Shown: in pieces, positions 40,901-53,783 of the stretch
How the letters are laid out: each line of letters begins with the position of its first letter
How positions within the stretch are numbered: position 1 is the stretch's first letter
DNA from: Elysia crispata
Lineage: Eukaryota; Mollusca; Gastropoda; Plakobranchidae
Reading direction: 5' to 3'
DNA: 64,000 nucleotides
Assembly: GCA_033675545.1 (NCBI GenBank)
Contig: JAWDGP010000265.1
Span: forward strand, 358,501 to 422,500
The notes under the pieces: generated by a model
Told to the model about the DNA's origin: nothing
The model's input: only the letters and a program-made list of their open reading frames with translations
The model's database searches: none
Position numbers and translations under genes: made by a program

Positions 40901-41413
40901 TAATACAATCTATAATACCATACTTTAGTATTTTCTTTTTCTCTTTTTTTTTTCTTTTATGAAAAACAAAGCACGTGATGGCATAACTATTTTAGTCTAT
41001 TGTGTCATCAAAGGCAGTAAAATATCACTGACAGATAACACTGTTTGCCTTTCGTTCTTTCGGTGCTAGAATTTACAACCGATGTGCTCGATTTAAAAAA
41101 CAAAAATATTAAATAGAAAATATATATTTTTAAAAAAAAATATATCATGAATTCTATGCAGCTCCGTGAATTTTTTTTTCATTTTCTTGTTGATCATTGA
41201 TGTGCTTAAGTATTTATCTTTTTTACAACAGCGGTATTGAAAGTGGTTTCTTTTGAATGCATTATTTCTGAACAGACCCTCCTCTTCCCTTAATCCGTGA
41301 TCTGAGAGACAGGAAAGCATTAATTTTCTCAAACATAAGAGCAACAATGTGATTGATCCTCATAGCCTTTACCCCTACTATATCTAGATTAGTTGTGTAT
41401 CTCAATAGCTTTT
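37971..41413. other. no gene seen
   Basis: Purine-rich decay of GA/GATA to about 38620, then unique sequence. Balanced patches lie near 38000-38200 and 39500-39790. Confidence 0.55.
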
Positions 41414-41615
41414 GGGGCGCCAGATAGTTCAAAACGGTGGAGCTTTAGACAGTAGATAAGGAATCCCAGTTTGATTCCAGGACTGGACAATCAGGTGACA
41501 GGCTCGAATTCCATCTGACCACTACTATCCTTGGCTTGACCTTTAGATGCTGTCTCTGCTTCAGATTCGTGGATAAAATAAGGGGACATAAGGATCTTCT
41601 CTAATACATAATTAT
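41414..41615 (+). mobile_element. tRNA-derived SINE
   Basis: It begins gcgccagatagttcaaaacg (A box-like) and has B box cagtttgattcc at 41467-41478, with tRNA-like spacing. A second B-like word, ggctcgaattcc, lies at 41501. The body runs to about 41615 without a long A tail. The 3' end is uncertain. Confidence 0.5.
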
Positions 41616-43646
41616 CACATCTTTCGTCATGGATCACCTGTCAGAAAGCTACAGTTTGAAGGTCAGTCAATTTTTTCTCCAAGACAATTTTATAAATTAA
41701 TACAGACAGTAACGAAATTATATTGTCCTAATAATTTTTATGGCATTATAATGCTTACAGGAGCAAAGCAATTTAATTTGAAACCTCATTTTTAAAAATA
41801 AGAGTTATATTGAAGACTTTAGTTCCATTGCTTAAGTAATAGATACAGACGAACTTGAAAATATTTTATATCCTCGTGTTGGGCCTAGTTTACGTTTAGA
41901 ACATGATCACAAGGTTAGTAGCGTCATTAGAGGCTTAGAAGTGGAGTCGCAAAAGCCAAAAATGACAATGTTGTGATACACTAGATAACTTATTTCGTAG
42001 CGATTTGGTCTGATAGCAAAGGGATTCAGATAATCGTGATATCTAACCAAGTTAGCCTTATCTTTGGCTTGATGGAAAATCGTTTTCTTCAAAAAAGATT
42101 CTTCAGGAAAACCGGTGGACCTAAAATTGACAACAGAACCGGAAAAATACGAATGTTAATCTTGTCAAATCAAAATTTATTAATTGGCACTTTCGGCCTT
42201 TCATTATAGTGAAGCTTAAACAATCAATGTACCTTTAGGTACTTTTTTGAGATTTCGTAGCCTAATAATAAGCGTTTAAAAGAATCGTTAAACAGATTAT
42301 AAAAATTCATAATTATCTGATTTCCCATATTTATTATAGACTAGACGTTTCATTGCCTCTTGCTCTATTCACGCATAAAGGATAAAAGAAAAAAAATTGA
42401 ACCCTGTTTTTTTTTTACTTCTGAGGCTATTTTGCCTCTGATGTCATCAAACAAACAATATCATTCCTTGTCCCTTATTTAAATGAAACACGCCACCATT
42501 ATTGTTTCTTTCTAGCAGTCCTGAAGTTATCTTTTCATTTCGACTTTACTGAGCATTGGTCGTTTATGTTACGTAATACAGCCATGACCTCATGATCTGA
42601 TGTGCCTTGATAAAACTCCGCGCGCCCGTGTCTCCAGCCAGCATCCTTTGTCACTGACATTTTAGGCGTTTTCCCCCACCGCGGTCCTGGCTTTGTCGAT
42701 GGTTATCAGACGGACAATGATTGTTGAATTTGCTAGTCTGTGCAGCAGAGGTCACAAGGGAGAGAGCGCAAGCGAAGAATAAATGTAGTTCTTAGATACA
42801 TCCAACCAAGTAATGGTTGTCAAATTGAAGTTCACGTTGAGATAAGCATGGCAGTCATGTCAAAGTCAGCAATGTATGAAGCGTCTTTTCAAAGTCATAT
42901 TTTTCTTAAGTCTTAAGTCCAAAATGTCTGAGAGGCCCACAAAGGAACATTTTCTACAGTATCGGATTTTGACGTCATGAGCAAGTCTCACGCTACTATA
43001 CTTAAACAAAGGCGGGTGCTGGACTGGAAAAGCTAAAGAGCGGGGAGGCGTTACTAGAAAGTCCTTCAAAATGGTCATTTGTCCAAGTAATGAAGCGCAC
43101 GCGACAACCTCCCGGCGTGAAATGACCACCGATTATATTGACCAACGGCCTCAAAGACGCGAGCACGCCCCTTTTTGGCGACCTTCCCGACTCTGCTCCG
43201 GTTCTCGTGTCCAGGACAAAGCGAGCACTCTCTTCCTCTGCCTCGGCCTTGGTGACAAGGACAACTGCTTTCTTTCCACTTCTTGACCAGCATTGCGTCA
43301 GTAATGACCGCTGTTTACAGGGGGCATCAGGCGCCAACTGTCCACGCCCCCAGATTGAGCCCGATCGATCGGCTGAGTGCTTGGTTTTTGGCACGAGGCT
43401 ACTGGCCACCCACATATAGGGAACAGAATAGAATAGGAGCGGCGAAGACGTTTATGACATACGGTTTTTTTTTTTTTTCGTTTGCTCTTTCTTTCCTTTT
43501 CAAGTAATCTTTTTCTTCAGAGGCGTGAAAGGAATCATTTTAGCGTCAAAACAAAATAAAAGGTTGACAGGGTTAATTTGTACTGAAGACAATGCGCAAA
43601 GAGAAACCGAGATAAAAGTAAAATTATTGGGAAAAATAGAGAGAGG

Positions 43647-43722
<76 letters not shown>

Positions 43723-46700
43723 CAGATAGACAGGCAGAGAACAAATTAAAAGAAGGTGTTGAGATCAACCAAATTATATCTCTTTGAGTGTCCACTTCAG
43801 TGCCTTTCATTGTTCTCATCCAGCATCTTCCCTGTGTCGAGTTATTAAAGACAAGTAAACCGTACCTCATTGTCCTCTAGCCACCAGGTTTACAAGTCCC
43901 ATTCACGGCTATAATCTCATGTACCCTGTTCCTCACGTCTCTAACCTATCCCGACAAGTTCTTTGTCCAAGGTAAGATTACTAACTGTAGCCCTATCTTT
44001 ACATGAAATTGTAGGCGGATTTCTGAACCACGAGCTGCGGCTTATAAAACGGCTCAAAACATTAACTGGTTTTGAAGCCTTTTTGTGTGTACAACAGATG
44101 TTGGTTGCCCTCTAGCTGCTCAATTGCAGGGCGGGCCTGTGTTTATGATAGGAATAGATAGTAAAAGCGTCTAGGCGGTGAGACCTTTGAGAGGTATCTG
44201 AACTGATTTGACTACCTTTACATGGCCAGACTGCGTCCAGCGGCTGTTGCCAAATTACAGAGAAGTTGAGCGTAAAATAAATGGAAAGGTTTAATATCCT
44301 TGTTATTTTGTTCTCTTTGCTTTGAGATCAAACTTTTCCCCTCACTTTCATCTTAGCCGTTCCATTTTATATTTTGTGAACACTAAACGCTAAGATTATA
44401 CATTATGCAATACATTGTCATGATTTCTTCAGGATTGCAGAGCAAGTGTGGTGATCTAACTGCTGCACGTTGCGTGTCTATATGCATATCTATGAGGAAA
44501 ACGTAAAGATTACGAGACACTGTCATAAGAATAGTTAGCTAATAAATTTAATTAAAATTTCAATCCATACACAAATCTCCATAAAGGCTCAGTATCACGT
44601 TTATTCAAGTGAGCAGTGTACCTTTTGGCATTTTTTACGGGAGCTTAATACATCTTGCAATAAAGGTTTGTGAGGATTTTTAAATAGATTAAAAAGGAAA
44701 GAATAAGTTGCTTTTTATTATTTGTATACCCTGTGACTCTCGAGATGGTAGTTTTGGATAGAAAGCTTAAGCTACTTATCTGAAACCATCCGATTTAGAA
44801 CTTCACCCACAGTAAAATTATTACAATGTTTGACTAAGTTTTATACAGTATTGTTTTTCCCCATAGACTCCTAAAATTATTATCTTTTTTTTTTTAAGCC
44901 ACATATATCATGTTAAATTTCCATATCAATAAAAATGAAAAACCCTGTGTTGTGTTGATTAATTCTACATGGCTGTGTTACTTTGAGATCTGAGCAAGAT
45001 CTACCACCTTGAAATTTACTGAAACACCTCTTTAACATGTTTCTGAAAAAAGGAAGAGATTCGCTAGGATCAGGGTTACAACATCAAGATCAGCTTAACA
45101 GACTTTAAGACCAAAGTTTGACTTAACATGTCCGGCAGCCTCACAACACCTGACTTCCAGATTGAACTATTTAGGCATGACGTCATATCCGGCGATGCTG
45201 TAACTAGGCACGCTAGTTCTGGCGGCAGGTGCTTCTGTGAACAAAAGGCAGAGAGAGTCGCAGTGGTCAAGCGATGGTTAGTGGGTGTCTTGTCTTCAGA
45301 TCTTCCAGATCTACCTCAGATATCACCTGCTGGACCGCTGTGGCGTCGTTTAATGTTCCACCACTCTCTCTTCCATGACGGGATGTAGGGGGATGAAGTT
45401 TGTAATCAAGGCTGAAGCATGTCGCTGTAGATCGAAATCTGATTGGAGATAAAACTTAAAGAGAGATAGGAATGTAATCAAATTACAAAGAATGACCGAG
45501 ACGTTTTAAGTAAAAAAAGAAAGTAGGTGATGCAATAAAGAAGGTAAATATTGTTGAGGTAAAGCCACAAAGAACGAACGTAGCCAGAAATCAATATCAA
45601 TAGAAAATCTTCACATGTTTAATTATGCACCGAGGAATTATTTTGAAAACGCAAGGACACACCGCATTAATAAAATTCCTCTTTTAGAATATTATAATTG
45701 AACATGTAGCTTTTGTAATTTGCAAAATAGGGATAAGGCAATATAGCAGAACGCTCTTTTTTTTTTTTTTTTCTTTTTTTTTTGGATAGCTCGTCTTGGA
45801 TATAGCTCAATGGACACTAAAAATAGGGGGATTCCGCAAAAAATCTTGAAATAGATAAAAGAGAAGTCTTTAGTCCAAACATTATATTAATCTCTCCAAA
45901 ACGAAAGAAGATTTAGTTTCAGGGCTCTGTGACTTTCTCCCAATCAAGATCTCAGAGTGCATTTAATTTTTTTAATCCAGTTTGTATCTGATGATTGACC
46001 GAGCAGTATAATTTTAGTGGATCAGTTTTTAATCAACCTCCTATCTCTTTGAGAGAACATTACATGCGATATGATTCTCAAAATTAAGAGGTGTGCGTGA
46101 TAAAAATCAAAACCTTAACCTAATTTTGACTCCAAAATGAACCCAGAGCCATGCGTCTTCACAGATTCCCGCTGTGGCGCCCTCAAGTCTGACAGGTCAC
46201 CATACAACAAAACCCCACGGCCACCCACTTGAACTTGTGGCTGAAAGAAGTTGTTGAAACCATGCGACAGCAATAACATGGGAGCTTCTTTACTGAGTGA
46301 ATCATCAACAATAAAACCCCACCTAGTTGACCATCATGTGATCACATCCATTATCTCTTTGCCTCTCTGTCTCCTTATATTCTCTCAGTTTTGACTTCGA
46401 GCCTAACCTGATAAGTGGAAGACCACTTTATCGAAACATCAAGAGGCAGCATTACTCTTTCTCCTCTCCATGACTCTCTTTTCTATTCGTAATTCCCCTC
46501 CACTTCCCCACAAGCTCACCGCAATCAGAGTCACCGTGTCCTGAGTTGAAAATGGACTGTGGTCAACCATAGGAGGATATTAGCTTGTCGGTCAGATAGA
46601 CCAGTTTCGCACCCTTTGATTTGATTTCTCAAGGGTCTAGAGAAGGATGCCTTTGCCGAGACAGTTGGTTGGACGGGAGATTTATGGTGCGCAGTTGCGC

Positions 46701-47721
46701 TTCGAGACCGCAGGACTTCGTGGTGTTTTGGTGAAATGATGAACTGAGGAACTCTGGCGACATTCGAGCGCACCAGCAGCCCAATCGTCTCATAGTAACT
46801 CAGGACAACTCTGAAATATATTTTCAGATTTATTTTCCCCTCAGAAATTTTCATTAATATTTCTATGGTTACATCATGGGTTGTAAGACTTGAATTGTGT
46901 TGAATTTCGTGTCACTGGCAACTTACCTACACATTTTATTATACTGATATTGTCTGCCATAATGATTCAAATTGCACAAAATTAATGTTTTCATAATGGA
47001 AACAATTTGCATTCCGGTTGAGAGACAAAATTCAGCCCAAATTCTTAGATTGTGCGCTATTTTCATAAGCTACGTTAAGCCGTTACGTAAACTTGGAGAA
47101 TTAAAGCGCATTAAGCAAAAATTTAAAACTTCCGAAGGCAATGAATTTATAGTGAAATAGAAAACACAGTTAAGACTGATGTTAAGAATAATAATAATAC
47201 AGAAGAAACAATATAACTCTCGTCCCAGCCCCCCTAGGCTACATAGGACAAATCTACTAATATGCACCTTTTTTTTACAAAAAAAAAAAGCATTGATTTT
47301 AATTATAGTGTCCAAGATACAATCAGCAAAAGAGAGAGAGAGGCAGACAGACATACAGACAGAGTTACAAGAGATAAATAAAGGACAGGTACTGGAAGTT
47401 AGTTAATCAGGACACTAGCCACGTCATACTCTGTGAATCTCCTGACCAGTGCTGTGTCCTCCAGAGGGCATTGTGCGGTCGTAATGACCAGTACCCCGCT
47501 GGTCCCTTTCCAGTCCTTAGCCTGATAGCACGGCCACTGACCACTGTCCTGCTGGGACTGTCCCACCTGCTCTCAGTGAGGTAACGCAGACGCGCGACAG
47601 TCTAGCTGCTAGCCGTTCCGCCCGATTCACAGGACGGTCTGCCACGCGACTTCATTGATAGAGATCTACGAAAGCGTCAGTTCAGGTGAAAGACCTCTTT
47701 ACACTATCTTGGGTACGGTAA
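41616..47721. other. no confident gene; GC-richer islands
   Basis: GC-richer island at about 42620-43420 opens overlapping frames on both strands (137, 93, 72 and 71 codons), none recognisable. Another GC-richer patch is at 47420-47690. Frames at 45128-45388 plus and 46531-46854 minus are unrecognised. Confidence 0.5.
43655..43719. repeat. (GA)n microsatellite
   Basis: About 32 GA units, preceded by an imperfect start from 43637. Confidence 0.97.
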
Positions 47722-47880
<159 letters not shown>

Positions 47881-47906
47881 TTCTTTTTTCAACCATGGCA
47901 AGACTG

Positions 47907-48077
47907 GCGATTATTGATGCTGTGAATTAATAAAAAAAATTTTTTTTTAAATTAATGGTCTCTGTGAGTAGGCTAGCTTTATCAGTATCACTGCGATTAT
48001 TGATGCTGTGAATTAATTAAAAAAAAAACAACCTAAAAATAATGATCTTTGTGAGTAGGATAGCTTTATCAGTATCA
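47907..48077. repeat. imperfect tandem duplication, about 86 bp
   Basis: Two copies start gcgattattgatgctgtgaa at 47907 and 47993 and both end tagctttatcagtatca. They differ mainly in the A/T run in the middle and a few substitutions. They lie just downstream of the CAA/TAA repeat. Confidence 0.9.
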
Positions 48078-51000
48078 ACCTCAAGCCTTCATGTTGAAAC
48101 TGCAAGTTTAATGAAATTAATCTTTTTTAAATTATTTTCAAGGATAAATGTAAGGAAAATTCGTATGGAATTAAAAATGATCAAGGGAACACCATCGAAA
48201 TTTCATTTTTCATCACCAATTTTAAGGCTATCATATTTCCGACTGCCATGAAGACTTAGTGTAAAGATCTGTTTTCTTATACGTATTCAGTGGCTTAGGG
48301 TTAGGGCTAGATAGGGTAGATTTTTAAGGAAAAGCCTCGACAACTTAAAAAAAAGGTTAAGGAGAAATAAAATAATTATGTACAAGACTTCACCAAAGGT
48401 GTTGGCATGAGAGCATGCTTCGCAAGGAACCAACAACAGTCTTCATCGGACTCTAGTCAGTCCTAGATCTTTACCTATCCCATCAACAATCCTCAAGGCC
48501 TAAAGCCTATAAGGCTTTGAGGTCATTAGAACTATATAGTATAGAATGATAATTGTTTTGCCACATGAGGGAAACAGCACGACCTCATATTAAACGCATT
48601 AAAAAATGTTACCACAGGTTGAAGATAACCCACAGTATATTTCCGCCGCCCACTACATAATTTTTCCCCTTTGTATTGTGCTTTTTCTTGCAAAGTGACA
48701 AATTTATGACGTAAAGACAGTCAAAGCTGCTACTCTGACTTGCTGGAAAATGGACCTCTGTCATACACCTGACACTCTGAGCTTCAGTTGTGAAGAACAG
48801 CTGCTCTTTTAAGCTCATGTGTAACGAGATGATTGGCGACTGGAAATAAATGATTCTGGATAGCTGCTGATTACCAAAAAAGCTGAGCTGTTGCAAACTC
48901 CCTACTGTTAGAGTAAATAGCTGCCATCTCGACGGCTGTAAATCTTTTTACAATTTGAAGCATTTAACGTTGGTCACCACAGCTTGACGTTTCTCAACCA
49001 ACCAGAGAATCGCTAAGATGCTATACCAGTTAGACTTGCACAAAAGAAAGTGCTCACGCTGTTGTTTCCTTGCTATTTGGAACTTAAAATGACGCATGTA
49101 ACAAAATTGTAGACCAAATACAAAACCTTTTTCAGCTGGTTACCTTATCAGAAACTTTCAACGCTCACTAGTCTTGCTTTTTGAGATCTTGGATTGTAAA
49201 CTACAAGGTGTCAGCAAACATCTTCATTTACGCCTTTGTTTTCTCTTTACTTCAAAATTTGTTCCTATTCATAATGAATCAAAAATGGCACATTTCTTCT
49301 TACTTCTAGGTGGAAAACTGAAACGCATGAAATCTTCCTACCAACTTAACTTCCTAGACACTTCTGATTGCGCCCATACGCACGCTTTACAGAATGATAC
49401 TTTGAAAAACAACGTCCTAAAAAAAAAAAGTCTCAGCGTCGGAATTCTTCAATTTGCCAAGAAGTTTAGCAGGATGTCAGTGTCAACACTGAAGAGCGGA
49501 GACTGCTAACCAGATGCTACTAACAATGCACATGCTGTGTAACTAGTTATACAGAGAAGTAAGAGCAGCGCTTCTATAAGTTAAAGTTACAGGATAGTCC
49601 ATGTTATTCCTCATGCTAAACCTAATTGCAAGATTCTTGATTACTGCGATCCACTTAATATTTCCGCCAATTTAGTAAAACACGACTTGGGCACTGGCGG
49701 CTTGTTTAAGCATTTTGTGTAAATCTTTTTTTTTTTTTTTTTTTGTTCTTTTAAAAATGTCTAAGGGAAACGGTGAAAAATAACCTCAATATATCATCGC
49801 AGTTTGCTGCTTTTAGTTAATTGAACAAGGAAACACGCGTATATTACTATACTTACCCCATTATGTGCATTATCTCCATACTTTTTCTTTTTTAAGTCTA
49901 ACTTATTAATTTCATAACAGTGTTATTCTATTTTTTTTTTAAAGCACAAGGCAGAAGCTAACATTTTTTTTTTCAAATTAGCAGAGATAATCTGAGCCAG
50001 GCTCGAGATTGCGTTGGGATAGCTTAGGTAAAAGCTTTTCATTCAAAATATTGTCCCCAAAGTTTGTCTGTATGTCTGTCTGTCTGTCTCTCTGTCTGTG
50101 TGGGTCTGTCTGTCTGTCTCCCTCTCTCTCAAGCCCTTGCTAACCTCATACTAACGCAATCCCCTGCTTGTGCCACTGAGAATCTGCTACTGCTGGACCA
50201 CCTAGAGGACTAAGTGTCTTAGCATGTCTTCTCACTCCAATTCATGTGTCACATGACACTAGCCGCTAAAAGTGTCGGTTTACTATGCTCATTTCTGCTC
50301 CCCAGGACTTGCTAATCTTCTTTGTTCACATTTTAGCTTCGTGGCATCGTCAGTAGTTTAACGTTACAAATCGCACCATCTTTACACCTACTTGTACACA
50401 AAGACCCGGTATATCCCAAAGTATGAGATCGTATCGTACACGCTTATTAAGTGGCTCAACTTGCGGGCCCCCCATGTGAGGAGGCGGAGGAAAGATAAGC
50501 GCCTATGAATTGTCAGAACCGTATCAAATCGTGGCAATGCTCATTCACAAGCATTCAAGTGATTTCCTCATAATGCAGGCTCCTTAATCATAACACATGT
50601 TTAATTATCGTATAAACAAACAAGATCGTAAAATAGGAAGACAAATAAAATGCACGTAAAAACCTCACCAACTCGGGTTGTCTGCAACCTGTTGCGCTAG
50701 TGTCAAGTACGATATTTCCCTTATCATTCTGTCTTTTCAAGCTTGATGTTGATGGTGTGCAATTATTAAAAATAGCTTAAGTGCAAACGTTTCATCTTTC
50801 ATCCCAGCAAGTCTCAGCATTACTTAAAAAGAAAAAAAAATCGTGTAATTATGCGTGGGGGTGCATTTTCCTTGCCACTGCTTGAGTTTTTTCTCGCATC
50901 GAAACAGTACATGAAAGTGTGATAAATATGAATAACGTTTAATTTTGTTTCGTTTATCAGTGATTCGTCATTGATTTCTTTTTTTTTTTTGCCGTAAAAG

Positions 51001-51827
51001 ATTCAAATGTGATACTTAATAGATGAGAATCAAGAATTTCTCTGTTAAAAACTCCCATAAAATGGAGGATGCTAAACACTTAAGAAATATTTGTTATAAA
51101 CTACTGCAAACATAGAGCAGTATAAAAATATTAAAACTTATTTTTCCCTTTTTTAATTCAATTTTTTATGTTTTAGCCTGAATTAACTTCTGAAAAGAGC
51201 AGAAGATAAGTTATGAGATCTGAGAAGCCCATTCATCGCTGTAAACACATTGCAATATTCTTTGTTAATTATTTATAACATGAAAAGGTTACAGGTGGAT
51301 TTCTTTTACCCAAATGAAGAGTAGAGCTTGACCAAATCCATTTTCCTTTATTTTTTTTTTACTTCAAGTTTTACTCCACAGATTTATATCGTGCAACCAA
51401 GACAGAGAAAAGGCTTCCTTTAAAAACTCTGAGAGAGACTTATGGGGAAGTCAAAGAATCTAGAATTTATTCTAACTATGCATGAGAAACACTTTGAAAG
51501 GTGGTTTGGGTATGAAACAAATTTGGTGAAAAAATGTGGCCGAGATATCGCAAATACCTATAATCCTCTGACTGTGAGCAAGTGTGTGTTCAAATTCTGC
51601 ACTGAGAAAAAGAAAAGCTGGAAGGTTTTTGTGAATGGGTGATTGAGTAGAAGCTGCACATTGGAAAAAGACTTTTACATGTATGCAAGGAACTCTTGGT
51701 AATTAAAACGGTAGCAAAAGCCTACCCAATAGGATAGTCTCTATGTGAATAGGTAGGAGTTAACTGAACCATCAAGACTTCCACTTGATTAAATCAAAGA
51801 CAAACACCAAAAGAATTAAATTCATAA
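48078..51827. other. no gene seen downstream of DLST
   Basis: Unique AT-rich sequence with T runs (49726-49744, 50980-50991) and the GTCT repeat. A two-unit TTAGGG occurs at 48295-48306. The plus frame 51442-51642 is unrecognised. Confidence 0.55.
50066..50122. repeat. (GTCT)n microsatellite, imperfect
   Basis: GTCT repeats with TAT, TCT and GGG interruptions. Confidence 0.9.
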
Positions 51828-53648
51828 TTTATTTCTATTTCAGTCCCATACGAACATACATTTTCTTGAAGTCGATATCATCAATTTCAATATCTTTCAC
51901 TCTATGTGACATTTATAAACTTAAAAATGACACTATCTTGTTGAAAAGATTTGCAAAAATAACTTTGGACGATTTCGCTAAAATGATACATAAATATACA
52001 TTAAATAAAAGTAATAAATAAACATATATATACTCAATACCTTCCGACTTAAGATGTATCGAGTACCACAAAAAAGAAAAAAATTTGCAAATGAACTTGG
52101 TTTTTTAACATTTCATCTTTGGATAAGTAACACCTGTTTAGTGTTAGTATTCATATCTTAAAAATATTCTCTTTCCCATGCTAATCATACATCATCGTAT
52201 ACATTCTTCTTCATACAAATAGCAAGAATTATGTGATTCCATGCAAAGACACAGCAACATGGTATGAGAGATTTTTTCCTTCTCTTCAATTATCTAAAGG
52301 TATACATGGTTCCACTTTAACATTATAGACAGATAAATATTGTAGAACTTTTCACCATACTTATCACTCAGAGAGTCCAAATAGCTGCTACACATACACA
52401 CTTGCAAATATACCATAGTTATATTTAAGTAATCTCAATTCAAACCTACATGCATCAAATTTACAAGGAAAAAAGGTACAGATCTTTATATGTTCAGGTA
52501 AGACTAAATTTAACCAGACGTATCACACATTAAAGCAAGCGTATTCAAAATGAAAAAATCTAAACATATTTGTTAACACTTTCTGATTACATAAATTTGC
52601 AGTTCTTTATTTATCTACAACTCAAGCAAATAAAATCACCTGCCATCAGTTTCAGATTTAAAAAGACAGCCAAACCCAAAGAGGAAAAAGAACAAAAGGA
52701 TCATATACAATTGAAATTAAGCATTTTTTAAACTTTGTCCATATAAAAAACAAACAAAAAAGGAAATGATTAAAAAGAAGGATGAGGAGAAATTAAAAAA
52801 AAAATCCAAGACACATACTGTTGAAACTACACATATAGATTTAAACTTGAAGATGAAAGCTAGGTTTCTGAGAATGATGGATGTAACAGATCTCTTATTG
52901 AATAGATTAGACTACAGTTTGATCAAATAATACCAATCCATTAAACTCTGACACTCTGGTAAATAACATGGCACACAAGCATATCAGCCTTTAATTATTG
53001 GGCACCATTTTTCACATTATGATGGAAGAAGAAGCCTTACGAAAAGGGACAGATTAAAGAGGTAAAGCTTTTCGCATTCATTTGACTTCAATAATTGAAA
53101 CAAATATGAACTGATATCACTAGAGCTCTGCTTCTCTCTATTTCTTTATTAGTTGTCCATGTTTTAATTAATATGTTGATCGCTAGAGGTGCTACTTTTT
53201 TAAAATAAGACATGTGTGTATTCATTGATAAAACAATTTGCAAAAAGTAAAAAAAAAATTATTTAACAATGACATAAAACTACTAATTCATAAAAATGAC
53301 TCATATCTTAATGAGTATACCTTAGAAAATTAAAAGTATAACATTCACTTTTCATCTTTTTTTTTTTTTTTTTAAATCCAAGTGAATAAAAAGTTACATC
53401 TAGCAACACAGTGATGAAAGTCTGAACATTATCTCTGTTACTGAAAACTGCTGATACTTGTCCAAAGTTGTGCACTCACTAATATATAAATTTTATTTTG
53501 TAATATTCACTACATATTATTGCTTTGATTTTTTTTCAAAGCACATTGTTTTAAAAAGGCTTTTTTGGCATTTCCTTTTAAAGAAACACTTTGGCCTATA
53601 AACTATCAAGTCCCAATTCAGCCATCTCTAACAGAATAACTATAGAAT
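51828..53648 (-). other. DLST 3' flank, candidate 3' UTR
   Basis: This is AT-rich sequence after the DLST stop, with no coding exon seen. Poly(A) signals AATAAA on the minus strand (TTTATT on plus) occur at 53492-53497, 53145-53150, 52607-52612 and 51828-51833. The 3' UTR may end after any of them; the outer limit given is the farthest one. Short open frames here (e.g. 51785-52021 plus) show no protein family. Confidence 0.4.
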
Positions 53649-53783
53649 TTATAGATCTAGCAACATGATCCTTGGGTCTTCTACTGCACCCTTGATCTTT
53701 CGAAGAAAGGTGACAGCCTCACGTCCGTCTACTAACTTGTGGTCATAGGTAAGAGCCACGTACATCATTGGTCGAATTTCAAC
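53649..53783 (-). CDS. DLST: DLST last coding exon with catalytic DHKLVDG and stop
   Basis: This exon starts [20 protein letters not shown], continues [16 protein letters not shown], and ends MLLDL and TAA. The His-x-x-x-Asp-Gly catalytic motif of acyltransferase E2 enzymes is intact. The residue after His is Lys, where human DLST has Arg (DHRLIDG). The C-terminus LLLDL/MLLDL type is characteristic of DLST. The acceptor is ttgccag. Confidence 0.97.
   Translation of the reverse strand, partial: VEIRPMMYVALTYDHKLVDGREAVTFLRKIKGAVEDPRIMLLDL

Noticed and set aside
48295-48306. Two TTAGGG units
   Set aside because: Too short for an interstitial telomere array.
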